Below are positions 16,416-25,873 of a stretch of DNA of 64,000 nucleotides, in pieces (the stretch's first letter is position 1; every line of letters starts with the position of its first letter). A program made the translations under genes and the position numbers. The notes beneath the pieces are model-generated. The model had not been told where the DNA came from. It saw only the letters and a program-made list of their open reading frames with translations, and did no database searches. The DNA lies in the NCBI RefSeq assembly GCF_027941835.1, contig NZ_CP116005.1:806001-870000 (forward strand). The letters run 5' to 3'. The DNA comes from Sphingosinicella microcystinivorans. Lineage in GTDB: Bacteria > Pseudomonadota > Alphaproteobacteria > Sphingomonadales > Sphingomonadaceae.

Positions 16416-19181
16416 ATGACGTCTATGCTTGGTATCCGTTCATCCGCCCGCACGGCGTCGGCAAGCGCGCTGGCGCTCGGCATCGCGCTCGCGGTTTCCG
16501 GTCCTGCCCTCGCGCAGGAAGCCGCGGAAACGACCGCGCCGGAAAACTCGGAGGTCATCATCATCACCGGCTCGCGCATCAGCACGGCGGGCTTCGACGC
16601 GCCGACGCCGACCACCGTGGTGAGCGCGGCGGACCTGAAAGTCGCCGGGCGCACGGACATCCAGGCGACGCTCGCCGACCTGCCGCAGTTCCGCATGACG
16701 CAGAGCGCGACCTCGACGAACACCCTCACCTCGTCCGGCCAATCCCCGGCCGACCTGCGCGGGCTCGGATCGGCGCGCACCCTCGTGCTCGTCAACAGCC
16801 GCCGCCACGTCAGCTCGAACGACCTGCAGACGATTCCATACTCGCTCGTGAAGAGCATCGACGTCGTCACCGGCGGCGCCTCGGCGGCCTACGGTTCGGA
16901 TGCCGTCGCCGGTGTCGTCAACATCATCCTCGATAACAAGCGCGAGGGTTTCGAGCTCGGCGCGCAAACCGGCATCTCCTCGCGGGGTGACGGCGCGAAA
17001 TATCTGCTCGAAGGTTCGGCAGGCTTCAGCTTCGCCGACGGGCGCGGTCATTTCATCGTCGGCGGCGACTATCTGAACGACAAGGGCGTCACTCCGGGCA
17101 ACGCGCGGCCGCTCATTGGCTCAGCCGGCTTCTTCCCAGGCGCTGACGGCAAGCTTTATCCGACAGCCGGTCTGCGGGAGTCCAACAGGCACGAGGACGG
17201 TGTCATCACCGTCGATCCCATCACGAGAGCACCCAGTGTTCTAACCGGCATGGTTTTCAACAAGGATGGCACACTGCGTCCGTTCGAGTATGGCATCACG
17301 CACGGCAGCGCACCATCGCTCATGATCGGCGGCGAAGGCTATCACATTGATAACTACCGCTCGCTCTCGGCACCGATCCAGCGCGCGAACGCGCTCGCCC
17401 GCGCGAGCTACGACCTCACCGACAATCTCAACGTTTGGGTCGAGGGCAACTACAACCGTGTATGGGACGAACGTCCGTTCTTCCCTGACCTGTGGATCAG
17501 CCAGCTGAATATCCGCACAGACAATGCATTCCTCAACTCCGACATTCGTGACCAGTTAATCGCCGCTGGAGAAACCGATTTCTACATGGGCCGCGCCGTC
17601 ACGGACGTTGCGATGGCGCACTACGACTACACGCGCGAAACCTACCAAGTCTCGATCGGTGTCGATGGCAGCTTCGGCGGCGGTAAATGGCGCTACAACG
17701 CCTATTACAGCCACGGCGAACAGACGCAGGACATGAAGCTCAAGGACATCACCTTGCGTCAGAACTTCCTGAACGCTGTCGACGCTGTTACGGGGCCGGG
17801 CGGCACGCCGGTTTGCCGTGTCGCGCTCACCGATCCGACGACGGCCTGCCGACCGCTCAACCTGTTCGGCTCGGGCAACGCCGATCAGGCCGCGATCGAC
17901 TACGTCACCGCCGATTGGAACGCCAAGACGACCACCTGGCTCGACAGCATGGGCGCCAGCATCAGCGGCGAACCGTTCGAACTCTGGAACCAGCCTGTAT
18001 CCGTGGCGGCCGGAATCGAGTACCGCGAGCAAGCCTTCAAGACCGTCTACGACGAAAACTCGCTTGCAGGTCGCTTCGGCACCATCAACGGCCAGAACAT
18101 TCCGAAGACCGGCAACAATGTGAAGGAGGCTTTCGCCGAGGTCGCCATCCCGCTGCTCGCCGATCTTCCCTTCGCCAAGAAGCTGATGTTCAACGGCGCC
18201 GCGCGCGTGTCGGATTACAGCACGAAGGGCTCGATCTGGTCTTGGAAGATCGGCGCAGTGTGGGACATCAACGATAGCATCGCACTGCGCGCCACGCGCT
18301 CACGCGACATTCGTGCAGCCAACCTCACCGAGATGTTCAGCCTGCGTTCCACGCTCTTCACGACCGTCGTGGACTACGGCCAGAGTACCGAACCCACGAC
18401 TTCCATCATCTTGTACACGGGCGGCAACCCCAATGTGGCGCCGGAAATCGCCGATACGTTTACGGCAGGTGTCGTGCTGTCGCCGAGCTTCATGCCCGGC
18501 TTCCGCTTCTCGGCGGACTACTATGACATCAAGATCGACGACGTGATAACCACCCTCACTGCGCAGCAGATCGTGAACAGCTGCTACAGGCAGGGAAACA
18601 GCGGAGCCTGCGCACAGATCGTGCGCAACGCTGGCGGCACCATTACCGAGATTAATGCTGCATATATCAACGTCGCCAAGTTCACCACGAAGGGCATTGA
18701 TTTCGAGGCATCTTACCAGACCAGCCTCGACAGCATCGGCTTGCCCGGCCAGTTGAACATTCGCGGCCTAGCGAACTATGTCGACAGCATGGCGGTCGAC
18801 AACGGCATCCTTACCATCGAAGGCGCCGGATACCTCGGTTCGCAGGCCGGTTACCTCATCCCTAAGTGGCGCGGTACATTCAACACGACCTATGAAAGCG
18901 AAGGCTTCGGTTTCGATATCCGCACGCGCTATGTCGACGGTGGCGGCTATGCGCCAAAGGACGTGCTCGGGAACCAAGGCGATAGCGTCAGCATCTCCAG
19001 CCGGTGGTATTTCGACCTCGGCGCCCGCGTCTACATCCCCTACGGTGAGGGCAAGAAGTTCACGGTTTACGGAAACGTCCAGAACGTCTTCGATCGCGAT
19101 CCGGCCGTTGCTGTGGTCAGCTCGCCGTATCACGATCTGATCGGGCGCTACTTCACGGTCGGAGCCCGCATCAACTTCTAG
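16416..19181 (+). CDS. TonB-dependent receptor (B)
   Basis: 921 residues. The signal peptide is followed by a TonB-box-like EVIIITGSRI, a plug (LADLPQFRMTQ, ADLRGLGSARTLVLVNSRR, VDVVTGGASAAYGSDAVAGVVNIIL) and a barrel that ends HDLIGRYFTVGARINF with a terminal Phe. It is the sister of receptor A at 5679. The two may import related ligands or one ligand under different conditions. The gene has 146 nt of AT-rich leader with two putative operator boxes and ends at a strong terminator. In position it may follow the serine hydrolase gene, but the long leader argues for its own promoter. Confidence 0.93.
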   Translation: MTSMLGIRSSARTASASALALGIALAVSGPALAQEAAETTAPENSEVIIITGSRISTAGFDAPTPTTVVSAADLKVAGRTDIQATLADLPQFRMTQSATSTNTLTSSGQSPADLRGLGSARTLVLVNSRRHVSSNDLQTIPYSLVKSIDVVTGGASAAYGSDAVAGVVNIILDNKREGFELGAQTGISSRGDGAKYLLEGSAGFSFADGRGHFIVGGDYLNDKGVTPGNARPLIGSAGFFPGADGKLYPTAGLRESNRHEDGVITVDPITRAPSVLTGMVFNKDGTLRPFEYGITHGSAPSLMIGGEGYHIDNYRSLSAPIQRANALARASYDLTDNLNVWVEGNYNRVWDERPFFPDLWISQLNIRTDNAFLNSDIRDQLIAAGETDFYMGRAVTDVAMAHYDYTRETYQVSIGVDGSFGGGKWRYNAYYSHGEQTQDMKLKDITLRQNFLNAVDAVTGPGGTPVCRVALTDPTTACRPLNLFGSGNADQAAIDYVTADWNAKTTTWLDSMGASISGEPFELWNQPVSVAAGIEYREQAFKTVYDENSLAGRFGTINGQNIPKTGNNVKEAFAEVAIPLLADLPFAKKLMFNGAARVSDYSTKGSIWSWKIGAVWDINDSIALRATRSRDIRAANLTEMFSLRSTLFTTVVDYGQSTEPTTSIILYTGGNPNVAPEIADTFTAGVVLSPSFMPGFRFSADYYDIKIDDVITTLTAQQIVNSCYRQGNSGACAQIVRNAGGTITEINAAYINVAKFTTKGIDFEASYQTSLDSIGLPGQLNIRGLANYVDSMAVDNGILTIEGAGYLGSQAGYLIPKWRGTFNTTYESEGFGFDIRTRYVDGGGYAPKDVLGNQGDSVSISSRWYFDLGARVYIPYGEGKKFTVYGNVQNVFDRDPAVAVVSSPYHDLIGRYFTVGARINF

Positions 19182-19204
19182 TTTCCTCCTGTCGGTAACA
19201 AAAT

Positions 19205-19238
19205 GCCCGCGGATCGGTTTCGATCCGCGGGCTTTTTT
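19205..19238 (+). terminator. Rho-independent terminator after TBDT B
   Basis: GCCCGCGGATCG (19205-19216), loop GTTT, CGATCCGCGGGC (19221-19232), then TTTTTT. A perfect 12-bp stem with a T run, separating the receptor gene from the convergent SGNH hydrolase gene. Confidence 0.95.
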
Positions 19239-19244
19239 GTCCGG

Positions 19245-20024
19245 TCAGCGGATGCCAGATACCTTCACGGCGTCGGCAAGCACCGGCCGCATTAGCGCAT
19301 AGGCGCCAGCGTTGGGATGCAGGCCATCTTCGGTGAGATCGCGGCGCAGGCAGCCTTCCGCGTCCGCAAGCCCGCCATAGTCGGCGAACGCATGGCCGCG
19401 CGCCTGCGCGAACGTCCGCAGCCATGCGTTCGCTGCGCGGCGCGTTTCCGGGTCGCGGCGGCCGCCGTCGCGTTCGGCGTCGAAAGGCGGCACCGCACCG
19501 ATGACCACGCGGATGCCGCGCGCCGCCGCGATGTCCGCCATCGCCGTCACGTTGCTGCGCAGGCGCGCGAGGATGGCGGACGCGGCATCGGCGTGACTTC
19601 CCGCGTAGACCCTGAGGTCGTTCGTGCCCGCGAGGATCACCACGACGGCGGGCGACAGCGCCGCGACATCGTCCTCGAAGCGCAGCAGCATCTGGCTGCT
19701 GTTCTGGCCCGGAATGCCGCGGTTGATCCATGTGGCGCCGTCGAACGATGGCAGCAGCTCCGGCTTCCAGTGATACGTGATCGAATCGCCCATCAGGACG
19801 ATGCGCGGCCCGCCGCCGGGCGAGGCCCGGAGCGCGGCGTTGGCGGCGGCATAAAAGCCGGTGCCCGCGATGTCGCCCTGTTGCATCACCCACTTCGCGG
19901 CGAAATCCTGCACCGTCATGGTGAGGGCAGGATTGGTCGGCTCTGCGTGCGCGGATGCGGCGAAGGCCGCTGCGACGACGATGGCGACGCCGCGCAACCG
20001 GCGCTCAGGCCGCATTACGGGCAA
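19245..20024 (-). CDS. Exported SGNH/GDSL hydrolase
   Basis: 259 residues with a signal peptide (about 1-28). SGNH blocks: GDSI (block I with the nucleophile Ser, about 79-82), NRGIPGQNSS (block II Gly), AGTND (block III Asn) and DGLHPN (block V Asp-x-x-His). Such periplasmic esterases act on carbohydrate or peptide acyl esters, thioesters or lipids. The start overlaps the end of the PepSY gene by about 20 nt; the internal ATG at 20015 is an alternative start. It is the last gene of the M20 peptidase-PepSY-SGNH run on the minus strand. Confidence 0.88.
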   Translation of the reverse strand: MPVMRPERRLRGVAIVVAAAFAASAHAEPTNPALTMTVQDFAAKWVMQQGDIAGTGFYAAANAALRASPGGGPRIVLMGDSITYHWKPELLPSFDGATWINRGIPGQNSSQMLLRFEDDVAALSPAVVVILAGTNDLRVYAGSHADAASAILARLRSNVTAMADIAAARGIRVVIGAVPPFDAERDGGRRDPETRRAANAWLRTFAQARGHAFADYGGLADAEGCLRRDLTEDGLHPNAGAYALMRPVLADAVKVSGIR

Positions 20025-21123
20025 GGCGGTTTTCCGCCTTCGCGCGCCGCGCCCGGCGCTGCCGGCGCGCGGAGAGCCACAGCCAGACGCCGCTGCCTGC
20101 GAAGAACACCAGCGAAAGCCCGCCCGCGAGCACGACGAGACGGCCGGAAAGCCCGCCCGCCTTGCCGGTGTGGATCGTGAACAGCCAGTCGTAGGCGGTG
20201 TTCATCGGCGGTAGCGCCGCAGGCTCGTAGCGGCCGAGTTCGACGCCTTCATAGGCGTTGTAGAAATACTGCCGCGTCGCGTTCGGGCGGCGCGACGATT
20301 CATCCTGGAAATAGAGCGCGACGACCTGCCCCGCTGCCCCCGAGAAGCGCACCTCGCGCAGCGGTAGCGGCCCGTGCCGGCTGCGGGCATCGGCGAGCAG
20401 CGTATCGACCGGGCGCAGCGGGGTTTCGGGGGACAGCGCAACCTCGAACTTCGGACGCGGCACCACGGGCAGATACGGCTGCAACGCGGCGCGGTGGATA
20501 AGGAGCGCACCGGTCATTCCGGACATCACCAGCACGATGCCGATCGCGGCGCCCACGGCGCGGTGTGCGGTGCGGACGGTACGGTCCGCGCCCTGCCCCG
20601 TGAGGATGCGGAAGCCGGACTTCAGCCTGCGCCGGCCCGGCCACCAGATGACGACCCCGAACCCCACGAGGAACACGAGCGCAATGCCCTCGATGCTGAC
20701 GATGATTTCGCCCGTCTTGCCCGCGAGCAGCGCGTCGTGCAGGCGGAACAGCCACTCGCCCGGCCACGCGGCGTAGCTGCCCGCGCGCACGACCCTGCCG
20801 TTGTAAGGATCGACCGCGACCATCCACGGCGCATCGTCCTCCAGCCGCATGACGAACATCGCGGCGCGCGCCGGGTCTTCGGCGAACTTGATCCGTTGCA
20901 GCGTCGCCTGCGGCGCAGCCTCGCGCACCGTGTCGACCATCGACTGAACGGGCACGCGCGTCTCCGCGGGCATGACCGCGAGCGCCGGATGGATCACGCC
21001 CTCGATCTCCTCGCGGAAGACGAGGAGCGCGCCGGACAGGCCTTGCACGAGCAGCAGCGCCGCGAAGGCGAGCCCGACCCAGCGGTGGAGCTTGAGGAGC
21101 GTCGTGCGTGTTTCCAGCCTCAT
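20005..21123 (-). CDS. PepSY-associated transmembrane (PepSY_TM) protein
   Basis: 372 residues from ATG 21123, one base after the M20 peptidase stop; starting here begins directly with RLETRTTLLKLHRWVGLAFAALLLVQG, the first membrane helix with the conserved H-RW. Further helices lie near IVSIEGIALVFLVGFGVVIWW, GAAIGIVLVMSGMTGALLI and LVVLAGGLSLVFFAGSGVWLWL, enclosing two periplasmic parts with PepSY-like repeats. Family members are often found beside TBDTs and are thought to reduce or process imported iron chelates; some contact peptidases. The role here is inferred from context only. Confidence 0.85.
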   Translation of the reverse strand: MRLETRTTLLKLHRWVGLAFAALLLVQGLSGALLVFREEIEGVIHPALAVMPAETRVPVQSMVDTVREAAPQATLQRIKFAEDPARAAMFVMRLEDDAPWMVAVDPYNGRVVRAGSYAAWPGEWLFRLHDALLAGKTGEIIVSIEGIALVFLVGFGVVIWWPGRRRLKSGFRILTGQGADRTVRTAHRAVGAAIGIVLVMSGMTGALLIHRAALQPYLPVVPRPKFEVALSPETPLRPVDTLLADARSRHGPLPLREVRFSGAAGQVVALYFQDESSRRPNATRQYFYNAYEGVELGRYEPAALPPMNTAYDWLFTIHTGKAGGLSGRLVVLAGGLSLVFFAGSGVWLWLSARRQRRARRAKAENRLARNAA

Positions 21124-21124
21124 G

Positions 21125-22555
21125 TCACCGCGCCGAACAGGCCTTGACGAGGCGGTAGAGGAACGCGCGCGCATCGAGCAGAGAGGTCACGCGGATGCGC
21201 TCGTCGAGGCCATGGACACCGTTGCCGTCAGGGTCGCGGAACACGCCGGAGATGCCGTAGGTCGGGATGCCCGCCGCGTTCAGGAAACGCCCGTCGGTGG
21301 CGCCGCTGCTGAGGCTGGGGATCACCGGCACGCCGGGCCACATCTCCGCCGCGATCGCCTCCACGGACTTCATGATGCGGGCATCGAGCGGCGGCGCGGG
21401 CGGCTGCGGGCCCGGCTCCGCGGCGAGCGCGATCTCGACCCCCGGGTCGGCCGCGATCTCCGCGAGGCGCGCGCGCACCGCGTCGACGCTTTCCCCCGGC
21501 ATGATCCGGCAATTGACGTTCGCCTCGGCATGTTGCGGCTGCGCATTCGGTGCATGGCCGCCCGCAAGCTGCGTGGGGATGCAGGTGGTGCGCAGGAACG
21601 CGTTCCAGAGCGGGTTCGCCGCGGCGATGCGGGCGAAGGCAGCCTCGTTGGCAGTACCGTTTCCGGCGGCGGCGAGGTCCTGCGCGACCTGCCTCTCGTA
21701 GAGGGCCGAGGTGCGGCGGAAGAAGCCCCTGGTGGCCTCCGTTATGTTCACTGGAAAGCGATAGCGGTCGATCCGCGCGACGGCCGCGGCGAGGCGGCCG
21801 ATCGCGTTGTCGTCGGTCGGACGCGCGCTGTGGCCGCCGGGCGCCGTGACGGTGAGGGTGAAATCCTGATAGATCTTCTCGCCGATCTGCACCCCGAACG
21901 AGACCGGCTTGCCGTTTTCATCGAGGCTGCCCGAGCCGCCCTCGTTCACCGCGAACGCCGCCGCGAGCGTGTCCGGCGCCGTCGCCAGCAGGTACTGGAC
22001 GCCGTTGAACACGGAATCGGTTTCCTCGCCGCAGGTCAGCGCCAGCTTGATCGTGCGTTTCGGCCGATAGCCCTCCTGCCGGTAGCGAATGAAGGCGTCG
22101 ACGAATGATGCCGCCATCGCCTTGTCGTCGACCGCGCCGCGCGCATAGAAATAGCCGTTTTCCTCGACAAGCTTGAACGGATCGCGCTTCCAGTCCGACC
22201 GCTTCGCCTCGACGACGTCGATGTGCGCGAGCAGCAGCACCGGCGGCAGCTTGCGGTCGGTGCCCGCGATGCGCGCGACGAGGTTGCCCTGCCGCGGGAA
22301 ATCGGGCGGCACGATGACCTCTACATCGTCCTTCGCATGGCCCGCCGCCACGAGCCGCGCCGCCATGCGCTCCGCCGCGAGCGTGCAGCTGCCGCTCGAC
22401 AGCGACGTGTCCGTCTCGACGAGTTCGCGGTACAGCGCACGGAAATCAGCCTCGCCCGCGCGGGCCGGATCGGCCTTCGGCGCGGCAGCCGCCGGCTGCC
22501 CGAGCAGGGCGCAAGCGGCAACCGCGGCAACACAGGGCAAACGAAGCAGCCGCAT
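21125..22555 (-). CDS. Exported M20 family metallopeptidase
   Basis: 476 residues with a signal peptide (about 1-24). The M20 di-zinc ligands are visible in LLLAHIDVV (His), GAVDDKA (bridging Asp), CGEETD (catalytic Glu and ligand Glu) and GVHGLDE (His). A dimerisation domain lies between about 220 and 340 (SARPTDDNAIGRL). Members are carboxypeptidases, dipeptidases or N-acyl-amino-acid hydrolases. The export signal places it in the periplasm, like the other hydrolases in this block. First of a tight three-gene run with the PepSY protein and the SGNH hydrolase. Confidence 0.9.
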   Translation of the reverse strand: MRLLRLPCVAAVAACALLGQPAAAAPKADPARAGEADFRALYRELVETDTSLSSGSCTLAAERMAARLVAAGHAKDDVEVIVPPDFPRQGNLVARIAGTDRKLPPVLLLAHIDVVEAKRSDWKRDPFKLVEENGYFYARGAVDDKAMAASFVDAFIRYRQEGYRPKRTIKLALTCGEETDSVFNGVQYLLATAPDTLAAAFAVNEGGSGSLDENGKPVSFGVQIGEKIYQDFTLTVTAPGGHSARPTDDNAIGRLAAAVARIDRYRFPVNITEATRGFFRRTSALYERQVAQDLAAAGNGTANEAAFARIAAANPLWNAFLRTTCIPTQLAGGHAPNAQPQHAEANVNCRIMPGESVDAVRARLAEIAADPGVEIALAAEPGPQPPAPPLDARIMKSVEAIAAEMWPGVPVIPSLSSGATDGRFLNAAGIPTYGISGVFRDPDGNGVHGLDERIRVTSLLDARAFLYRLVKACSAR

Positions 22556-22619
22556 TCTCCCTCCATGTCCGACCGGCGGGCCGCAGGCTAGCCGGTGCAG
22601 CTTTCACGGTCCTGTCGCA

Positions 22620-24020
22620 TCAGGCGGTCGCCGCCGCCAGAGTCGGCGGGAAGTCGACCGCCACGCGAAGGCCACCGCCCGGACGCTCGGTGACGGCAAT
22701 GCTGCCGCCGAGCGCGTTCGCAAGCTCGCTGACGATCGCGAGCCCGAGGCCGCTGCCTTCGGTGCGGTCGCGGTCCAGCCGCCGGAAGCGCTGGAAGACA
22801 TCCGTCCGCATCACCTCGGGGATGCCCGGCCCGTCGTCCTCCACGACGACGCGAACGCCGCTTTCCTCGGCGGCGACCCAGAGCCACACGGTACCGCCGC
22901 GCCGGTTGTAGCGGATCGCATTGTCGACGAGGTTCGAGATGAGTTCGCGCGCGAACTCTCCGACCGTGCGCACGTTCGCGCTGCCGTCGGCGTGGAACTC
23001 GATCTCGACCCCGGCTTCGAGCGCGGCCGGAACATGGTCTTCCGCAACCGAACGCGCAAGCGCGACGAGATCGACATTCCGGGCGAGGCGCGCGACGTTC
23101 TCGCGGTTGCCCTCGGCGCGGGCGAGCGCAAGCAGCTGCGTGAGCAGCCGTTGCAGGCGGGCGGTCGCGGCGTCGATGTCGGCAAGCGAGGCGCGCCCGG
23201 CCTCGCTCCCGGTGCCTTCGCGTTTCAGCACCTGCAGGTGCGCGCGCAGGATCGACAGCGGCGTGCGCATCTGGTGCGACGCATCCGCCGTGAAGCGCCG
23301 CAGCCCCTCCACGGCGTTTTCGAGCCGAAGCAGAAGGCCGTTGAAGGCATCCACGAAGCTGCGCAGCTCGGCCGGGACCTGCTGCAGGGTCAGCGGCGTG
23401 AAATCGGTCGGTGAACGGCTGGCGATGCCGCGGCGCACCTCGGCGAGCGGCAACAGCCCCCAGCGCGCGGCGACCGGCACGAGCAGGACGAGGAGGCCGA
23501 CGATCAGCGTTTCGAGCACGAGGAGCCCGGCGAGCATCCGCCAGCCGAGGCTGCTGCGCGCATCGAGCGTCTCCGCGACCTGCACAACGACGGGCGCCTC
23601 GACGCGCGGCACCCGCCGCACGATCGCCGCGACGCGGATCGGCGCATCGCGGTACGCCGCGTAGGCGAAGACCGTGTCGTCGGTTTTCGCAGGATCGGCC
23701 GCGACCTGCGGCAGATCGGGATAGCCGGTAAGCAGTTCCCCGCCGACGCGCACGCTGTAGTAGACGTTGTCGCGTTCGTCGTTTTCAAGCATCCCGAACG
23801 CGGATGGCGGCAGGTCGAGCGTCACCTCGCCGTCCTCGAGCGCGAGCGTGTCCGCGATCGAGCGCGCCGAGGCATCGAGCAGGCGATCGTTCACGCTTTC
23901 GACGATACTGTCTATGATGAGCGCGCCGCCCACGCCGAGCACCAGCGCGAGCGTCGCCGTCGGCACGATCAGCGCGACGAGCAGCCGCGCCGTCAGCGAA
24001 ACGCGAAGGTTACGTCTCAC
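22620..24020 (-). CDS. Sensor histidine kinase, TctE-like
   Basis: 466 residues. TM1 is about 12-36, followed by a periplasmic sensor domain of the TctE N-terminal type (about 37-160), TM2 about 161-185 and a HAMP-like linker. The phosphoacceptor is H249 in DASHQMRTPLS, followed by the N box (NLVDNAIRYN), G1 (VEDDGPGIP) and G2 (GSGLGLAIV). TctE kinases respond to external tricarboxylates. The stop of the response regulator gene lies inside this gene's start (11-nt overlap). The neighbouring CitMHS transporter and aconitase-like gene support citrate or a relative as the signal. Confidence 0.9.
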   Translation of the reverse strand: MRRNLRVSLTARLLVALIVPTATLALVLGVGGALIIDSIVESVNDRLLDASARSIADTLALEDGEVTLDLPPSAFGMLENDERDNVYYSVRVGGELLTGYPDLPQVAADPAKTDDTVFAYAAYRDAPIRVAAIVRRVPRVEAPVVVQVAETLDARSSLGWRMLAGLLVLETLIVGLLVLLVPVAARWGLLPLAEVRRGIASRSPTDFTPLTLQQVPAELRSFVDAFNGLLLRLENAVEGLRRFTADASHQMRTPLSILRAHLQVLKREGTGSEAGRASLADIDAATARLQRLLTQLLALARAEGNRENVARLARNVDLVALARSVAEDHVPAALEAGVEIEFHADGSANVRTVGEFARELISNLVDNAIRYNRRGGTVWLWVAAEESGVRVVVEDDGPGIPEVMRTDVFQRFRRLDRDRTEGSGLGLAIVSELANALGGSIAVTERPGGGLRVAVDFPPTLAAATA

Positions 24021-24693
24021 CGGCAGGCGTGTTCTCCATCACATAGCCGAGGCCGCGCATCGTGCGGATCGCCGGCCCCCGCGGGCCGAGCTTGCGGCGC
24101 AGGCGCGCGATGTACACCTCGATGGCGTTCGGCGCGACGACCTCGTCGAACCCGAACACCTCGGCGGCGAGCCGGTCCTTCGACACGACCTTGCCGACGC
24201 GGACGACCAGCCGCTCCAGCAGCACCCATTCGCGGCGGCGCAGGTCGATCTGCTCGCCCGAGACCCAGATCACGCAGCGCGACCGGTCGATCTCCAGATT
24301 GCCGACACGGATGACCGGCGAGGGATCGGCGGCGGGACGGCGCAACAGCGCGCGCAGCCGTGCGGCAAGCTCGGCAGGCTCGAACGGCTTCAGCAGATAG
24401 TCGTCGGCGCCGAGATCGAGACCCTTCACCCGGTCTTCCAGCGCATCGCGCGCCGTCAGCATCAGGACGGGCGCCCGGCACCCGCGCGAGCGCAGCGATT
24501 TCAGAACGTCGAAGCCGCTCATGTCGGGAAGGTTCACGTCGAGCGTGATGACGGCGTAGGGTTCGTCGCGCGCCATTTCGAGCGCGGTCTCGCCGTCCGG
24601 CGCGGGATCGACCGAATAGCCCTCGCCGCGCAGGGCGGCCGTCAGCCCCCGCGCGAGCGCCTCGTCGTCCTCCACCAGCAAGATTCTCGCCAT
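24010..24693 (-). CDS. OmpR/TctD-like response regulator
   Basis: 227 residues. The receiver domain has acidic E8-D9-D10, phosphoacceptor D52 and the conserved Lys in LLKPF (about 101). The winged-helix output domain (about 128-220) contains LRRREWVLLERLV and the recognition-helix region NAIEVYIARLRRKLG. It pairs with the overlapping TctE-like kinase. It is divergent from the orphan solute-binding protein gene with 48 nt between starts, so both probably share a control region. Likely targets are the CitMHS and aconitase-like operon. Confidence 0.93.
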   Translation of the reverse strand: MARILLVEDDEALARGLTAALRGEGYSVDPAPDGETALEMARDEPYAVITLDVNLPDMSGFDVLKSLRSRGCRAPVLMLTARDALEDRVKGLDLGADDYLLKPFEPAELAARLRALLRRPAADPSPVIRVGNLEIDRSRCVIWVSGEQIDLRRREWVLLERLVVRVGKVVSKDRLAAEVFGFDEVVAPNAIEVYIARLRRKLGPRGPAIRTMRGLGYVMENTPAGET

Positions 24694-24741
24694 GCTTCCC
24701 TCTTTGACAGAATGGCGATCGGCCCGCACACTGCGCGCACT

Positions 24742-25869
24742 ATGCGCGTGATCGGGCCGCTTCGCAAAATCCTGTGCTTCGTTCCCCGGCCGTTCCCGTG
24801 GCCGCGCCGGCGCGCGCTGTTGCTGCTGCCCGCCGCGTTTGCGCTCATAGCAGCGGGCCAGCCGAGAGGCTATCCCCGCTCCTATGCGGACACGATCGCG
24901 GCGGCGCGGCGCGAAGGCGCAGTCGTCGTCTATTCGACGACCGACCGGCACGAGGTCACGGCCGCGCTGAACGCGTTCCGGAAACGCTATCCGTTTTTGC
25001 GCGTCGATTACCGCGAGCTGGAATCGCCGACGCTTTACAACCGCGTCATCGCGGAATCGCGGGCACGCAAGCCTACCGGCGATCTCATCTGGAGTTCCGC
25101 GATGGACCTTCAGATCAAGCTCGTGAACGACGGTTACGCGCAAGCCTATGCCTCGCCCGAGAAACCCTATCTGCCGGACTGGGCGATCTGGAAGAACGAG
25201 GCGTGGGGCGTCACCGCCGAACCCGTGGTGATCGCCTACAACAAGCGTCTCGTGCCGCCGCAGGACGTGCCGCGCACGCACGCGGCGTTCGAACGTTTGC
25301 TGCGCTCGCGCGCCGCCTTCTACCGGGGCCGGGTCTCCACCTACGATCCGCGCCTGTCCGGCTTCGGCTATCTGCAACTGACGCAGGATTATCACGCGAG
25401 CCGGGACATCATGTCGCTTGTCGGCGCGCTCGGCGCCGCACGCGTGCGGCTGCACACGTCGAGCGGGCCGCTGCTCGCCGACATCGAAAGCGGGCGCAGC
25501 CTGTTCGCGTACAACGCGCTCGGCTCCTATGCGCTGGAGCTTGCCACGCGCAATCCTGACATCGGCGTCGTCATGCCGGGCGACTATACGCTCGTCGTCT
25601 CGCGCATTGCGCTCATCGCGCGCGAGGCGCGGCAGCCCAATGCGGCAAAGCTGCTGCTCGACTTCCTGCTGTCCGCCGAAGGCCAGCGCCATCTGGCGCG
25701 CGCCTACATGGCGCCATCGCGCGAGGACGTGGTGCCGCTCGCCGGCAGTAAGCCGCCCGCCGCCGCCGCCCGCCCGGTGAAGCTCGGCCCCGCGCTGCTC
25801 GCGAACCTCGACCGTATCCGGCGCCAGCGCTTCCTCGCCAACTGGCAGGCGGCGCTGGAGGCACAATAA
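24742..25869 (+). CDS. Orphan periplasmic solute-binding protein (AfuA/PgtC-like, type 2 PBP)
   Basis: 375 residues from ATG 24742 (an ATG at 24712 is also in frame). An N-terminal hydrophobic export segment (RRALLLLPAAFALIAAG) is followed by a type 2 periplasmic binding fold: EGAVVVYSTTD, FRKRYPFLRVDY, GDLIWSSAMDLQ, WGVTAEPVVIAYNK. The family binds ferric iron, phosphoglycerate or small acids for ABC import. No permease or ATPase gene lies nearby. Its divergence from a TctDE-type system suggests it presents ligand to the kinase rather than to a transporter; this is inference. It converges on the CitMHS gene with a 4-nt gap. Confidence 0.82.
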   Translation: MRVIGPLRKILCFVPRPFPWPRRRALLLLPAAFALIAAGQPRGYPRSYADTIAAARREGAVVVYSTTDRHEVTAALNAFRKRYPFLRVDYRELESPTLYNRVIAESRARKPTGDLIWSSAMDLQIKLVNDGYAQAYASPEKPYLPDWAIWKNEAWGVTAEPVVIAYNKRLVPPQDVPRTHAAFERLLRSRAAFYRGRVSTYDPRLSGFGYLQLTQDYHASRDIMSLVGALGAARVRLHTSSGPLLADIESGRSLFAYNALGSYALELATRNPDIGVVMPGDYTLVVSRIALIAREARQPNAAKLLLDFLLSAEGQRHLARAYMAPSREDVVPLAGSKPPAAAARPVKLGPALLANLDRIRRQRFLANWQAALEAQ

Positions 25870-25873
25870 GCCT

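Noticed and set aside
22173-23414. Plus-strand open frame opposite the M20 peptidase and kinase
   Set aside because: No family resemblance; both minus-strand genes have full catalytic motifs.
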